Assembly: GCA_947493215.1 (NCBI GenBank)
Contig: CANLQE010000001.1
Span: 1,240,001-1,304,000, forward strand
From: an uncultured Sphingomonadaceae bacterium
GTDB taxonomy: Bacteria > Pseudomonadota > Alphaproteobacteria > Sphingomonadales > Sphingomonadaceae
Direction: 5' to 3'
DNA length: 64,000 nucleotides
The notes below the pieces were generated by a model. The model was not told the origin of the DNA. It made no database searches and saw nothing but the letters and a program-made list of their open reading frames with translations. Both the position numbers and the translations under genes were made by a program. This document shows, in pieces, positions 1 through 9,110 of this stretch. Positions within the stretch are counted from its first letter, which is position 1; every line of letters starts with the position of its first letter.

Positions 1-557
1 GTCCAGCCATGCACCTGTTGCAAATTGGCATAGCCGCCGGTTGAAAACGCGCGCAACAGATTGAGCGTCGCTGCAGCCTGATTATAGGCGCGGACCATGC
101 GATCGGGATCGGGCTGACGACGGCCTGCTTCAAATTCGATGCCATTGATAATATCGCCGCGATAGCTTGGCATTTCGACGCCATCTTGCGTTTCTGTTGG
201 GGCAGAACGTGGTTTGGCAAATTGCCCGGCCATGCGGCCTAGCTTCACTATCGGCATTTTCGATGCATAAGTGAGCACGACGGCCATTTGCAAGATGACC
301 CGGAACGTGTCGCGGATATTATTGGGATGAAATTCAGCAAAGCTTTCGGCACAATCGCCGCCTTGCAACAGGAACCCGTTGCCCTTTGACACCTGCGCCA
401 GATCTTCTTTCAGGCTGCGCGCTTCGCCAGCAAAGACCAGCGGGGGATAGGTGCTCAGCAGCTGTTCTGTGTCTGCAAGCTTTGCAGCATCGGGATAGTC
501 GGGCATTTGCAGCCCTTCAAAATTTCTCCAACCGTTCGGCGTCCAATTTGTCGCCAT
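1..557 (-). CDS. Class II 3-deoxy-7-phosphoheptulonate (DAHP) synthase, 5' part only
   Basis: First enzyme of the shikimate pathway: it joins phosphoenolpyruvate and erythrose-4-phosphate in the cytoplasm. Only the first ~185 residues lie in the window; the gene runs off the left edge. The translation starts [15 protein letters not shown] and shows QGGDCAESF, whose Cys is a metal ligand in class II enzymes, then [14 protein letters not shown] and [10 protein letters not shown], all signatures of the plant-type (class II) family. The ATG at 557 has a GGAG about 7 bases upstream, which supports this start. The homology is clear by eye. Isozyme naming (aroF/aroG) cannot be decided here. Confidence 0.93.
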   Translation of the reverse strand, partial: MATNWTPNGWRNFEGLQMPDYPDAAKLADTEQLLSTYPPLVFAGEARSLKEDLAQVSKGNGFLLQGGDCAESFAEFHPNNIRDTFRVILQMAVVLTYASKMPIVKLGRMAGQFAKPRSAPTETQDGVEMPSYRGDIINGIEFEAGRRQPDPDRMVRAYNQAAATLNLLRAFSTGGYANLQQVHGW

Positions 558-678
558 GAGCGCACTCCAATATCTTTCACTTAAAATCGGGTGGCTTTAG
601 GCTCGTTTCAAGGGCAATGGCAAGCAAAAGCACGCTTTGGTTGCGCCCGAAACTAACACAGCCGTTTCCGCCAGGGTT

Positions 679-1962
679 TTAGCCGCCCGGTTTCTCTTTC
701 CATGTACCAGCATTGCGATATTCTGGCTTAATCTGGCTCACATCGGGCAATTTCTGACCGGCAAAGGCTTTCTCGCCGCCTTTTTTTATCGCTTCCTTGC
801 TGTAGCTGGGTGCCTGATAGGTTTTGGGCGCGCTAGTGCTGATCGATGGGGTTGGCAAACTGTGCCGGCGTGCATTGTCGGCTGCTATGGCTGCTGCTTT
901 TTCGGATTTTGCGGCATCTTCCTGCGCTTTGCGTCGCCCTGCTTCATAGGCTTTTTCCAGCGTGATCGGGTCAAGCGATTTGGCTGCAGCAGCATTATAT
1001 TTGCGTGGTTTCGGCGCGGGTAAAGGTTCGCCACCGCGATAATTTTGGCTGAATGCGCTGGCTTTGCCGGCGCTGCCTTTCCAGCTGTAAAAGCGGTGCG
1101 CGCCGATAGTGCCAAGAAATCTTAGGCTTGGCGCCCAATAGGGGTAAATCTCGGTTGTGTGATAATGGGTCGCTGTTCCAACCGGCGATGCGATCTTCCC
1201 AGAAAGTGCGAGGGCTGCGACCTTCTTCGCACGATTCCAATGAAATTTGGATGGTGTGCGGCGCAGTGACCCGTCGCAAGTGTAGGAAAACTGGCATCCG
1301 GTGCTGCGTTCGCTACCTTGGAAAATCACTCCGCAAACGGTAGCTGGATAGCTAGGATGGCGCACGCGGTTTAACACCACCTGGGCAACAGCGCGCTGGC
1401 CGGCATCGGGTTCTAGTCCAGCTTCATAATATATCGCGGAGGTCAGGCATTGCAGCGCGCGGCTGTTGTCGATCAGCGAGGCCCGGAAGGCGACGGGGCG
1501 GATCAAATGCGCTGAGGCTGTTTGATCGCGGCTGGCGGCGCCTCCACTGCTGGTCAAAAGGTCGCTAATCTCGTCGTCACCGGGTTCGGCGAGAGGATCA
1601 ATGGCGAGGTCTCCGTAATTTTGTGGAATCGCATAACCGGGATCGATAAAATAAAAGGCGGATCCAGCGAAATTTTCCTCCGGCCGTTCGACCGACTGGA
1701 GACTTGGGTCGCTGGGGTTATATTGCTGCGCATCGAGGCTTGCTTTCGGCATCGTGGCAGGGACCATGATCAGGCTAAAGACCAACAGCCCTAGCAATAT
1801 CCGTTCACGAATATTGAGCATCAGCCAGTGCGGTATCTGCCAAGCCGCTGTCGGTTTGATTGTCGACTGGGCGGTGTTTGTAACCGTGACAGGACGTTCC
1901 GGCTCGGGTTTCGGCTCCGTTGGGGCAGGCTTTGTCGCTGTTTCTGCAGACGGCGAAAACAC
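679..1962 (-). CDS. SleB/CwlJ-type cell wall hydrolase (Hydrolase_2 family)
   Basis: Predicted membrane-anchored peptidoglycan hydrolase of 427 residues. After a Pro/Thr-rich N-terminal tail there is one hydrophobic segment (about residues 53-72), then the SleB/CwlJ catalytic domain at roughly 165-290: CLTSAIYYEAGLEP with the conserved Glu, QRAVAQVVLNRVRHPSYP, CQFSYTCDG and THYHT. The C-terminal ~130 residues are Ala/Lys-rich and low in complexity. In alphaproteobacteria such proteins are cell-wall remodelling enzymes, not spore germination enzymes. The start is a GTG at 1962. Protein-like sequence (VPPPYVPQLGG) continues upstream in frame to a stop at about 2045 without an ATG, GTG or TTG, so the true N-terminus is uncertain. 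Family call is firm; the substrate is inferred. Confidence 0.9.
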   Translation of the reverse strand: MFSPSAETATKPAPTEPKPEPERPVTVTNTAQSTIKPTAAWQIPHWLMLNIRERILLGLLVFSLIMVPATMPKASLDAQQYNPSDPSLQSVERPEENFAGSAFYFIDPGYAIPQNYGDLAIDPLAEPGDDEISDLLTSSGGAASRDQTASAHLIRPVAFRASLIDNSRALQCLTSAIYYEAGLEPDAGQRAVAQVVLNRVRHPSYPATVCGVIFQGSERSTGCQFSYTCDGSLRRTPSKFHWNRAKKVAALALSGKIASPVGTATHYHTTEIYPYWAPSLRFLGTIGAHRFYSWKGSAGKASAFSQNYRGGEPLPAPKPRKYNAAAAKSLDPITLEKAYEAGRRKAQEDAAKSEKAAAIAADNARRHSLPTPSISTSAPKTYQAPSYSKEAIKKGGEKAFAGQKLPDVSQIKPEYRNAGTWKEKPGG

Positions 1963-2256
1963 ATATCCTGCCGGTCCCGCGAGAGCTGAATTGCTGCCTC
2001 CGAGTTGTGGGACATAGGGAGGAGGAACGCGCGTTGAAATTTTCTAATACACCTGCAAAGGCCCATTGGGGCTGGAACCGCTTGAAATACAGCCTTTCTT
2101 GGCAGTTATCGTTGATCAAGAACGACCTGTTTCAAGATGGGACGGGGTGCCGCCATGGGTTAAATGGTTAACGCAGCAATTCTGCGGAAAACCATGATAC
2201 GTGCGATATATTCGAAAAAATCAAACGGCGGAGTGAGTTGTTCTGAGGAGCAGAAT

Positions 2257-3663
2257 TCAGCGTAAAACGTGATTCGCTTCCTGTATGTTCACGAGGCGGC
2301 GGGCAATTATGTAGCCAATTATGCCAAATAATATGCCGCCAATCGCCGGGCCAATGACGATGCCCGGCAAGCCATAAAGTGCCCCGCCAATCCAGAGAAA
2401 TGGCAATATCCCCAATGTATTACGAAGCCAGTTCATGACCATCGACCAAGCGGGGCGTTCCAGATTGTTGCAGGCGGCATTGGAAATGAACAATATGCCG
2501 TTGAAAAAGAATAGCGGCGTAAGATAGGCAGCAAAAAGCCAGAAAACATCCCGTCCCTCGCCCTTTAACTGGAACAGATTGCTAATCGGATCGCTCAGTA
2601 GAAATAGCAGCGGCCAGACCAACAATGTATAGCCGAGTGCAAAGCCCATGGCTTGCTTGATAGTCAGCCGGATGCGGTCAAATTGTAGCGCGCCAAAATT
2701 CTGCCCGATAATCGGTCCAACCGCGCCTGACAGAGAGAAAAGCAGGCAAAAAGCGACGGGCACAACCCGCCCCATGACAGCAAATCCGGCAATAACCTCG
2801 TCGGGATAGCTGGCAATGAAGCGATAGGAAATAAAGCCGCCTACTGGTGTTGCAACGTTGGTCATTATGGCAGGCAGCAATATTGCCATAACCGGCTTCA
2901 GATCCTCTTTAAACAAGACTGAAGAAAGCTTTGCAAAGCCCCCATAATGTTTGATGATAGGAACAACGGCAAGAATGGAAGATACGATTGCGGCGCAGGC
3001 CGTCGCCATAGCGGCTCCATTAATACCAAGGCCAAAGCCAAAGATAAAAATCGGATCCAGTATCGCATTGGTGATGCCCATGCTGAGTGTCACGGTCATT
3101 GCTCGCCGCGCGGCGCCATGGGCGCGCAAGAAGCCTGAACAAACCATTGCTGTTACGCTGAACGGCATGAACGGGGCAACGATGCGGATATAGCCGGTGG
3201 CGGCGTCTTTTGCGGTCCCTTTTGCTCCGGCAAGTTCCAATATTTGTGGTGCAAAGATGAAGAAAATAATCGCCAGCGGGATGATCAGCATCATGCTAAG
3301 CGTCAATATATTGGTGAGATAGCGGCGGGCATAAGCCGTATCGCCTTGGCCGATTTTGCGTGCAGCCAAGGCGCTAGCCGCGATCATCAGACCGATATTG
3401 AAGGCCGTCCCGAAAAACAGGATCGTGGCAGCAAATCCCATCGCGGCGGTCAACGCATTGTCACCCAGCTGCGCGATGTAGAGCAGATCAACAAAATCTA
3501 CGATGAACATCGTCAGCAAGCCAATGCTCGCCGTCAATGTCATCACCGTAATATGCCGCATCGGGTTACCGGTAAGAAATATCGCGCTCTGGCTGGTGAT
3601 AATATGGTCCTGAAAAATGGGTATCTTGGCCGGAATCGGCAAATCTCTATCGCATAATTGCAC
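2257..3663 (-). CDS. MATE family multidrug/Na+ efflux transporter
   Basis: Multi-pass inner membrane exporter of the MATE (MatE/NorM) family, which expels drugs or metabolites using Na+ or H+ gradients. The typical N-terminal signature FLTGNPMRHITVMTLTASIG is present, followed by twelve hydrophobic segments in two homologous halves (GFISYRFIASY and SGAVGPIIGQNFGA mark the second half). The frame is open back to a TTG at 3723, but that would overlap the start region of the divergent lipoprotein gene at 3727. The GTG at 3663 or the TTG at 3642 is therefore more plausible; neither has a strong ribosome site. The substrate is unknown. Confidence 0.88.
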   Translation of the reverse strand: MQLCDRDLPIPAKIPIFQDHIITSQSAIFLTGNPMRHITVMTLTASIGLLTMFIVDFVDLLYIAQLGDNALTAAMGFAATILFFGTAFNIGLMIAASALAARKIGQGDTAYARRYLTNILTLSMMLIIPLAIIFFIFAPQILELAGAKGTAKDAATGYIRIVAPFMPFSVTAMVCSGFLRAHGAARRAMTVTLSMGITNAILDPIFIFGFGLGINGAAMATACAAIVSSILAVVPIIKHYGGFAKLSSVLFKEDLKPVMAILLPAIMTNVATPVGGFISYRFIASYPDEVIAGFAVMGRVVPVAFCLLFSLSGAVGPIIGQNFGALQFDRIRLTIKQAMGFALGYTLLVWPLLFLLSDPISNLFQLKGEGRDVFWLFAAYLTPLFFFNGILFISNAACNNLERPAWSMVMNWLRNTLGILPFLWIGGALYGLPGIVIGPAIGGILFGIIGYIIARRLVNIQEANHVLR

Positions 3664-3726
3664 TATAGCGTTTTGCCATCCGGTCAAATCCTCTCTATGC
3701 CAAAAAGAGAGTTTGAGGAGCAAAAT

Positions 3727-4986
3727 ATGTCTGTACGTTTTTATGTCCTGTCTGTCGCAGCGATGGCCTTATCGGCTTGCTCGGTCAATGGTGATGACGG
3801 CGAGCGTGATACGTCAGAACAGGGTTATTTTGAACGCAAAAATGTTGCTCCCAACCCCGCTGAAAACGCCCAGTCCCCGCGGAAACCAGAACATGCCTAT
3901 GCGCGAATCGCGCTGGCTTGCATAAACAAGCAATATCCCAACAAAATCAGCCATGTGATGAACAGTGCGAATGACGTGCAGCAGCCCGTTCAGTTGACGC
4001 CAGTATTTTATGGCTGTTTTGACTGGCATAGTGCGGTTCATGGTCATTGGCTGCTGACCCGGCTGTGGGGCAATGGGGCGGTGCCAGAAATGGATGAGGA
4101 GATAGCGGCGGCCTTATCGACCAATTTTACCGATGAGAAAATCACTGGAGAAGTGGCTTATTTCAACAGCGATGGTCGTGCGTCGTTTGAGCGCCCTTAT
4201 GGTCTCGCGTGGTTTTTGCAGCTGACGGCCGAGCTTAAAGAAATAGCAGCGGGTGAGGGCGCAAAAGCTGATCAAGCACAAGTCTGGTTGGACAGTCTGA
4301 CGCCGCTTGAATCAGTCATTACCGACCGAATTAAAACATGGGTGCCCAAACTCGCCTATCCCATTCGTTTGGGTACACATAACCAATCGGCTTTCGCTTT
4401 CGGCCTGATTCTTGATTGGGCGCGAACAAGCGAAGACAGCCAGATGGAAAGCTTGATTACCGAGAAAAGCCTCGCCTTTCACCGAGAGGATCGCAATTGC
4501 CCAATTGGCTACGAACCGTCGGGCGAGGATTTTCTCTCTCCCTGTCTGATGGAGGCGGATCTGATGCGCCGTGTTCTTTCCGATACAGAATTTGCGGACT
4601 GGCTGACCGGATTCCTGCCGAATATCCCGCAAGATGGCGGCGGCGATTGGTTAGCGGTTGGCATTGTCAATGATCCCACCGACGGCAAATTGGTTCATCT
4701 GGACGGCGTCAATCTATCCCGCGCTTGGGCGCTTGAGGGCATAGCGACGGCTTTGCCTGACGGAGACCAGCGGAAAACTGCTTTGTTGGCCGCTGCTAAA
4801 ATACACGGGGAGACCGGCGAACAATCCGTGCGCACGCCCCATTATGCTGGCAGCCATTGGTTGGCCAGCTTTGCGACCTATTGGCGGACCGAGCGCGGTC
4901 TGAACCGGCTGCCAACCAATGTTAAAGTTTCCGATGGTCCATTAAATAATTCCAGCCGCAGCCTTGCAGAGGAAGCGTCAGAATAA
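3727..4986 (+). CDS. DUF2891 family lipoprotein
   Basis: Exported lipoprotein of about 419 residues. The start MSVRFYVLSVAAMALSAC gives a signal peptide with the lipobox LSAC and has a GAGGAG site 6-11 bases upstream, so it is preferred over the in-frame start at 3658. The body matches the DUF2891 family: LACINKQYPNKI near the start, FYGCFDWHSAVHGHWLLTRL, RPYGLAWFLQL, and SHWLASFATYW near the end. The conserved His/Trp pattern resembles alpha-alpha toroid glycan-acting proteins, but no activity is established. It is followed after 5 bases by a LytS-like kinase gene, so the three genes to 6877 look like one operon. Confidence 0.87.
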   Translation: MSVRFYVLSVAAMALSACSVNGDDGERDTSEQGYFERKNVAPNPAENAQSPRKPEHAYARIALACINKQYPNKISHVMNSANDVQQPVQLTPVFYGCFDWHSAVHGHWLLTRLWGNGAVPEMDEEIAAALSTNFTDEKITGEVAYFNSDGRASFERPYGLAWFLQLTAELKEIAAGEGAKADQAQVWLDSLTPLESVITDRIKTWVPKLAYPIRLGTHNQSAFAFGLILDWARTSEDSQMESLITEKSLAFHREDRNCPIGYEPSGEDFLSPCLMEADLMRRVLSDTEFADWLTGFLPNIPQDGGGDWLAVGIVNDPTDGKLVHLDGVNLSRAWALEGIATALPDGDQRKTALLAAAKIHGETGEQSVRTPHYAGSHWLASFATYWRTERGLNRLPTNVKVSDGPLNNSSRSLAEEASE

Positions 4987-4991
4987 AGCTC

Positions 4992-6152
4992 ATGGCAACA
5001 CGTTTAATCTCTCTACCGGACAATCTGTCACCAAAAATATCCCCTTTTTGGAATCGGATATTTCCGGTGAATATCGATCTTGCGATGAAGAGCATTTTTG
5101 GTGTTTGGACCGCTTATTTCATAGTCAATGCGCTGCGGGTTCTGTTGTGGGGGGCACCGGACCATAGCCATGATTTGGCGGACTATCTGATAACTGCGGT
5201 TATTTCCGTGACAGTCACTTGGGCATTATATCGGTTATTGATTTTGGTTAGCGAACGTGCAGCGCCGGTTGTCTTCATACTTACGATACCGACCATTATT
5301 CTCGCCATTGGTATTGGCTATTTTACGAATCTGATATTAGCTTATCCGACATCTGTGTTGGCGCATATTAGTGCAGATCATGGTGTTCCAGCGCATCAGG
5401 CATTATCCCATTTTTTCGATACGGCGTTTGTCAATTATCTCATACTGGTTGGTTGGGGCGGACTGTATCTGGCGATGGCCAACAGCCGCAAAACCCAAGT
5501 CGCCCTGATTCACAGCCGGAATTTGGAGCGCACGACCCGCGAAAGCGAAATGCGGGCGCTGCGCTATCAACTTAATCCACATTTTGTATTCAATGCGCTG
5601 AATTCCGTGAGTAGTTTGATCATTGACAAAAAAAATGTCCAAGCCGAGCATTTGGTCGACGGACTGGCGGATTATATGCGCTCGGTTCTGGATGATGATG
5701 GCAAAGATATGATCACCATTGAGCAGGAAATTGCCCAACAAATACGCTATCTTGAAATTGAGCAGGTGCGCTTTCCCAGACGATTGCAATTTAACGTGCA
5801 GGTGCATGCCGATGTGCGTAATTGGAAAATTCCGGCTTTGATCATCCAACCTCTTGTCGAAAATGCTATTAAACACGGTGTCGCACAATCGTCCGAACCG
5901 GTGCAGATCACTATTACAGCGGTCAGGGACGCGGACCGGCTGAAATTGACCGTCACGAATGATGGCCGGATGCGGACGAGTGAGGATACTGGGAGCGGCA
6001 CCGGCACGGGACTTGCCAATATCAAAGAACGATTGGCGGCTATCTATGGTCCGGCCGCGGCCCTGTTCGCCGGGAATGCGGCCGGAGATACCGTGACTGC
6101 GACGATTATCATTCCCGATGAACAACAGATTTTCAGAGACTATTGCCTATGA
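4992..6152 (+). CDS. LytS/YehU-type sensor histidine kinase
   Basis: Membrane sensor kinase of 386 residues in the His_kinase (PF06580) class that pairs with LytTR regulators. About four membrane segments fill residues 35-163. The phospho-acceptor region reads LRYQLNPHFVFNALNSVSSL with His197, and the ATP-binding domain has the N-box IIQPLVENAIKHG (Asn291) and a Gly-rich GSGTGTGLANIKERL near 340. There is no recognisable periplasmic sensor domain, so the signal is probably sensed in the membrane. The stop overlaps the next ATG (ATGA), which implies translational coupling with the response regulator. It follows the DUF2891 lipoprotein gene by 5 bases. Confidence 0.94.
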   Translation: MATRLISLPDNLSPKISPFWNRIFPVNIDLAMKSIFGVWTAYFIVNALRVLLWGAPDHSHDLADYLITAVISVTVTWALYRLLILVSERAAPVVFILTIPTIILAIGIGYFTNLILAYPTSVLAHISADHGVPAHQALSHFFDTAFVNYLILVGWGGLYLAMANSRKTQVALIHSRNLERTTRESEMRALRYQLNPHFVFNALNSVSSLIIDKKNVQAEHLVDGLADYMRSVLDDDGKDMITIEQEIAQQIRYLEIEQVRFPRRLQFNVQVHADVRNWKIPALIIQPLVENAIKHGVAQSSEPVQITITAVRDADRLKLTVTNDGRMRTSEDTGSGTGTGLANIKERLAAIYGPAAALFAGNAAGDTVTATIIIPDEQQIFRDYCL

Positions 6153-6877
6153 CTGGCAGCGACAATTTGAATATCCTGATAGTTGACGATGAGCCTTTGG
6201 CCCGATGTCGAATAGAATCTCTATGTGGTCGTATGGACAATATCGGCTGTATTAACGTCGCGAATGGGGGCAGGGAGGCGCTGGATATGATTGCCCAAAA
6301 TTGCCCTGAAATCTTGCTTCTCGATATTGATATGCCCGATATATCGGGGATGGATGTTGCGCAACAATGTCAACGTCTGGAAAATGCCCCAGAAATTATC
6401 TTTACGACCGCGCATAGCCGCTACGCCGTCGAAGCCTTTCGCTTCGATGCAACGGACTATCTACTGAAGCCGGTGAAAGCAGATTTGCTGAAAGAGGCGT
6501 TCGCGCGGGCTCTGCAAAAAAGACAGAGAAATCAGAGCGATCGGCAAAAGGCTGCTGACCATCGGTTGTGGGTGCAGGATGGCAGTAGCGCTGTGCAAAT
6601 AAGAAGCGCGGACATCGGCTGGATAGCTGCTGACCGAGATTACATGCGGCTATGCCTGCCAGAGCGCACTTATCTAATCCACGAAGCCATGCAGTCGTTG
6701 TTGGAGCGGCTACCTGCAGAGATGTTCGTTCGGATTCACCGCTCTACTGCGGTGCGTCGCGATTTCGTTCGCGATATTCGCCGCAAGGGCCGCCGGAGAT
6801 TTGTTGTGCTTCAGGACGATGCGGAACTGACCATCGGGCCGAGCTATATAGAGGCCGCTATGGGTGCGTTCACCTAA
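6149..6877 (+). CDS. LytTR family response regulator
   Basis: Cytoplasmic DNA-binding regulator of 242 residues, partner of the kinase just upstream. The receiver domain (about 1-125) has the acidic pair in ILIVDDEP, the phosphorylated Asp59 in LLLDIDMPD, a Thr in FTTAHS and the Lys in LLKPVK. The C-terminal LytTR domain (about 140-240) shows DIGWIAADRDYMRLCL, HEAMQSLLERLP and FVRIHRSTAVRRDFV, the usual pattern. The ATG at 6149 overlaps the kinase stop by four bases; an in-frame TTG lies at 6143. Target promoters are unknown; the DUF2891 lipoprotein gene in the same operon is a reasonable candidate. Confidence 0.94.
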   Translation: MTGSDNLNILIVDDEPLARCRIESLCGRMDNIGCINVANGGREALDMIAQNCPEILLLDIDMPDISGMDVAQQCQRLENAPEIIFTTAHSRYAVEAFRFDATDYLLKPVKADLLKEAFARALQKRQRNQSDRQKAADHRLWVQDGSSAVQIRSADIGWIAADRDYMRLCLPERTYLIHEAMQSLLERLPAEMFVRIHRSTAVRRDFVRDIRRKGRRRFVVLQDDAELTIGPSYIEAAMGAFT

Positions 6878-6889
6878 TAAGCTGGCGCA

Positions 6890-7933
6890 TCATTCAGCCG
6901 GCGGTTTCGGCTTGTCCGACTGAGTGATTGAATAGCGCGGCGCTGGCGCAGGCTGCATATGGCCGCCGACATCGACAAATGTCTCCCGCTCAACATTGTG
7001 AGGATGCTGTTTGGCTTCAGCGAGCGACAAGACAGGGGCAAAGCAAATATCGGTCCCTTCCATCAGATCGCACCACTCATCTCGCGTTTTTGATTGGAAC
7101 AAGTTGGTCAGCTTTGATTTTAACGGTCCCCAGGACTTTGGGTTCATCTGGGCATCGAAGTCAGCGTCATCTTGCAATCCAGCAACCTTGCGCAACTGTG
7201 TATAAAATTGCGGTTCAATCGACCCGATGGAGATATATTTGCCGTCTGACGTTTCATAGCTGTCATAGAAATGCGCGCCGGTGTCGAGTAGGTTGACGCC
7301 GCGCTCATCGCGCCACTGGCCGACATTGTGAAAATCGAAAATCATCGCCATCAGCGCGGCTGATCCGTCGGTCATCGCGCAATCGACAACCTGACCTTCA
7401 CCGCCAGTTTTTGCGTGGAGGAGAGCGGAGACCATGCCGAGCGCCAGCATCATGCCACCACCACCAAAGTCGCCGACCATATTGATCGGCGGCGTTGGTT
7501 TGTCGCCGGCACGGCCAAAGGCATGAAGCGCGCCCGATATCGAGATATAGTTGATATCATGGCCAGCAGCATGAGCGAGCGGTCCATATTGGCCCCAACC
7601 CGTCATCCGGCCGAAAACGAGCTTGGGATTATCTTTTAGTAGGACGGCCGGTCCAAGGCCAAGGCGCTCCATCACACCGGGGCGAAAGCCTTCAATCAAG
7701 CCATCGGCTTGTTTGACCAGATCGCGTGCTTGCTGGATGCCAGCCTCGGATTTCAGATCGACTTCTACCAGTTTGCGAGAGCGGGAGAGGGCTAAGCGGC
7801 CGTCTGGCGCGCCGCCGGGGCGATGGAGAACCGTGACCGTGGCGCCTTGATCGGCGAGCATCATCCCGCAAAAAGGTCCAGGACCAATGCCTGCAAATTC
7901 GACGATGTTGATTCCTGCCAGTGGTCCAGCCAT
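6890..7933 (-). CDS. Alpha-methylacyl-CoA racemase-like family III CoA transferase
   Basis: Protein of 347 residues in the CaiB/BaiF family, closest in pattern to alpha-methylacyl-CoA racemase, which inverts the 2-methyl centre of branched acyl-CoAs before beta-oxidation. The N-terminus INIVEFAGIGPGPFCGMMLAD is typical. Racemase catalytic residues are at the expected places: His125 and Asp126 in GHDINY, Asp155 in VGDFGGGG and Glu240 in GSIEPQFY; these correspond to His126, Asp156 and Glu241 of the studied mycobacterial enzyme. The start codon lies 12 bases from a perfect inverted repeat (7946-7965), which suggests repressor control. It converges with the LytTR gene, 12 bases away. Confidence 0.9.
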   Translation of the reverse strand: MAGPLAGINIVEFAGIGPGPFCGMMLADQGATVTVLHRPGGAPDGRLALSRSRKLVEVDLKSEAGIQQARDLVKQADGLIEGFRPGVMERLGLGPAVLLKDNPKLVFGRMTGWGQYGPLAHAAGHDINYISISGALHAFGRAGDKPTPPINMVGDFGGGGMMLALGMVSALLHAKTGGEGQVVDCAMTDGSAALMAMIFDFHNVGQWRDERGVNLLDTGAHFYDSYETSDGKYISIGSIEPQFYTQLRKVAGLQDDADFDAQMNPKSWGPLKSKLTNLFQSKTRDEWCDLMEGTDICFAPVLSLAEAKQHPHNVERETFVDVGGHMQPAPAPRYSITQSDKPKPPAE

Positions 7934-7945
7934 ATCCTGCTCCTC

Positions 7946-7965
7946 GTTTAATCAAATGATTAAAC
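7946..7965. promoter_or_regulatory. Perfect 9+9 bp palindrome, probable repressor operator
   Basis: Arms GTTTAATCA and TGATTAAAC are exact inverted copies separated by two bases. The site is 12 bases upstream of the start codon of the racemase-like gene, where a bound TetR-type repressor would block transcription or translation initiation. AT-rich palindromes of this kind are usual for TetR regulators of acyl-CoA genes. No regulator gene is adjacent. Confidence 0.6.
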
Positions 7966-8014
7966 GGTCCTATGCAGGCGTTGGAATCTAATCAAGCATA
8001 TTTGTGAGAGGGGA

Positions 8015-8425
8015 TTAGCGTGGGCCCTGACCGTGGCGGAGCGGCTTGTTCGCAGCGCCATGTGTTTTGAGATAACGTGGCAATTCCATCTTATTCTGAC
8101 CCACTGGTTTACGCGCCAGTTTCGGATCAATAGCATGGTCAAATGCTATACCAAGGCGGCCTTGAGCGACCCAAGCCACATAACCGGTAACACGGCCAAT
8201 ATTTCGCAACTCCAATTCAACCTTGTCGCCGCGTTTTGCGATGACGGGCGCTTCTGCCATCAAACCACCAGCAGATAGATTACGAATCCGAACTTCGCCG
8301 CAATCATCGCCATCCACGAAGCGCAATGTCGCTTTCAGGAACAGGCTATCGCGGTCAAGTTCGCGCTTGGGCTGGCCACTTGTTTGGCTGTTTAGGCCCA
8401 AGTTTTCGTCAAATGGTTCTCTCAT
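8015..8425 (-). CDS. PilZ domain protein
   Basis: Small cytoplasmic protein of 136 residues that is mostly one PilZ domain, the common cyclic-di-GMP-binding fold. The motif NLSAGGLMAEAP fits the second PilZ signature (D/N-x-S-x-x-G), and GYVAWVAQGRLGIAFD is the usual strand near the end of the domain. The arginine-rich first signature is weak (RELDRDSLFLKATLRF), so nucleotide binding is not assured. The C-terminal 30 residues are basic. The ATG at 8425 has GGGA 6 bases upstream and is preferred to the ATG at 8431. It stands alone on the minus strand; the partner process (motility, envelope) is not shown by the context. Confidence 0.85.
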   Translation of the reverse strand: MREPFDENLGLNSQTSGQPKRELDRDSLFLKATLRFVDGDDCGEVRIRNLSAGGLMAEAPVIAKRGDKVELELRNIGRVTGYVAWVAQGRLGIAFDHAIDPKLARKPVGQNKMELPRYLKTHGAANKPLRHGQGPR

Positions 8426-8645
8426 GTGCATCCCGCGTTAAATGTAACATAATGTTGCTTCGGGACAGACAATAGCGTCAAAAAGATGGAAAATTGGTTA
8501 ATTTGCGCGCTGGAACGAAAATAGGATGTCATCCCAAAATAGCACAGTTTATAGCGTTAGGAGCGGGTGTGACGGCGCTGCGCGTTAACGCTGATCGCGG
8601 ATTTATATATCAGGATGAGATTTTACACGTCAGATTGCTGGTAGG

Positions 8646-9110
8646 CTATTGATCGCGTGAGACTTTCTCGTTGCGTTCATGTGCTTCCTGAGCCTCTACA
8701 CTCATTGTAGCTATTGGCCGCGCTTCCAGCCGCTCTAGTGAAATCGGCTCACCAGTAACCTGACAATAGCCATATTCGCCTTCGTCGATTCGCCGCAAAG
8801 CCGAATCAATCTTCGATGTTAGCTTACGCTGCCGGTCGCGTGTGCGGAGTTCCAAACCCCAGTCGGTTTCACTAGAGGCGCGATCGTTGAGATCGGCTTC
8901 TTGAATCGGGCCGTCCTGTAAATGCGCCAGGGTTTCTTTGGATTCTTCAATAATATCGTGCTTCCACTGTTCCAAAGCGCGTTTGAAATAGGCAAGCTGC
9001 TTCTCGTTCATAAATTCTTCGTCTGCACTAGGACGATAGCCATCTTCCAGAACAATCGTGTCTTTTTTGCTATCATCTGAAGCGGATGGTTTTTTCGCTG
9101 AGGACGCCAA
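8646..9110 (-). CDS. dksA: DksA-type RNA polymerase-binding regulator with one zinc-finger cysteine
   Basis: Protein of 154 residues that should bind the secondary channel of RNA polymerase and act with ppGpp in the stringent response. The coiled-coil half includes NEKQLAYFKRALEQWK and DLNDRASSETDWGLELRTRDR, with the Asp-rich tip typical of DksA. In the finger region only the first Cys remains (YGYCQVTGEP, Cys116); the other three positions are Thr119, Ser137 and Ala140, so it should not bind zinc in the classical way. Similar single-cysteine DksA proteins are known in alphaproteobacteria such as Rhodobacter. The start is taken as the TTG at 9110, preceded by GGAGAG; the longer frame to 9152 is less likely. 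Confidence 0.9.
   Translation of the reverse strand: MASSAKKPSASDDSKKDTIVLEDGYRPSADEEFMNEKQLAYFKRALEQWKHDIIEESKETLAHLQDGPIQEADLNDRASSETDWGLELRTRDRQRKLTSKIDSALRRIDEGEYGYCQVTGEPISLERLEARPIATMSVEAQEAHERNEKVSRDQ

Noticed and set aside
679-1297. Alternative overlapping frames (128, 76 and 100 codons) in the SleB-like gene region
   Set aside because: They overlap the hydrolase gene, which has a clear catalytic domain; the others have none.
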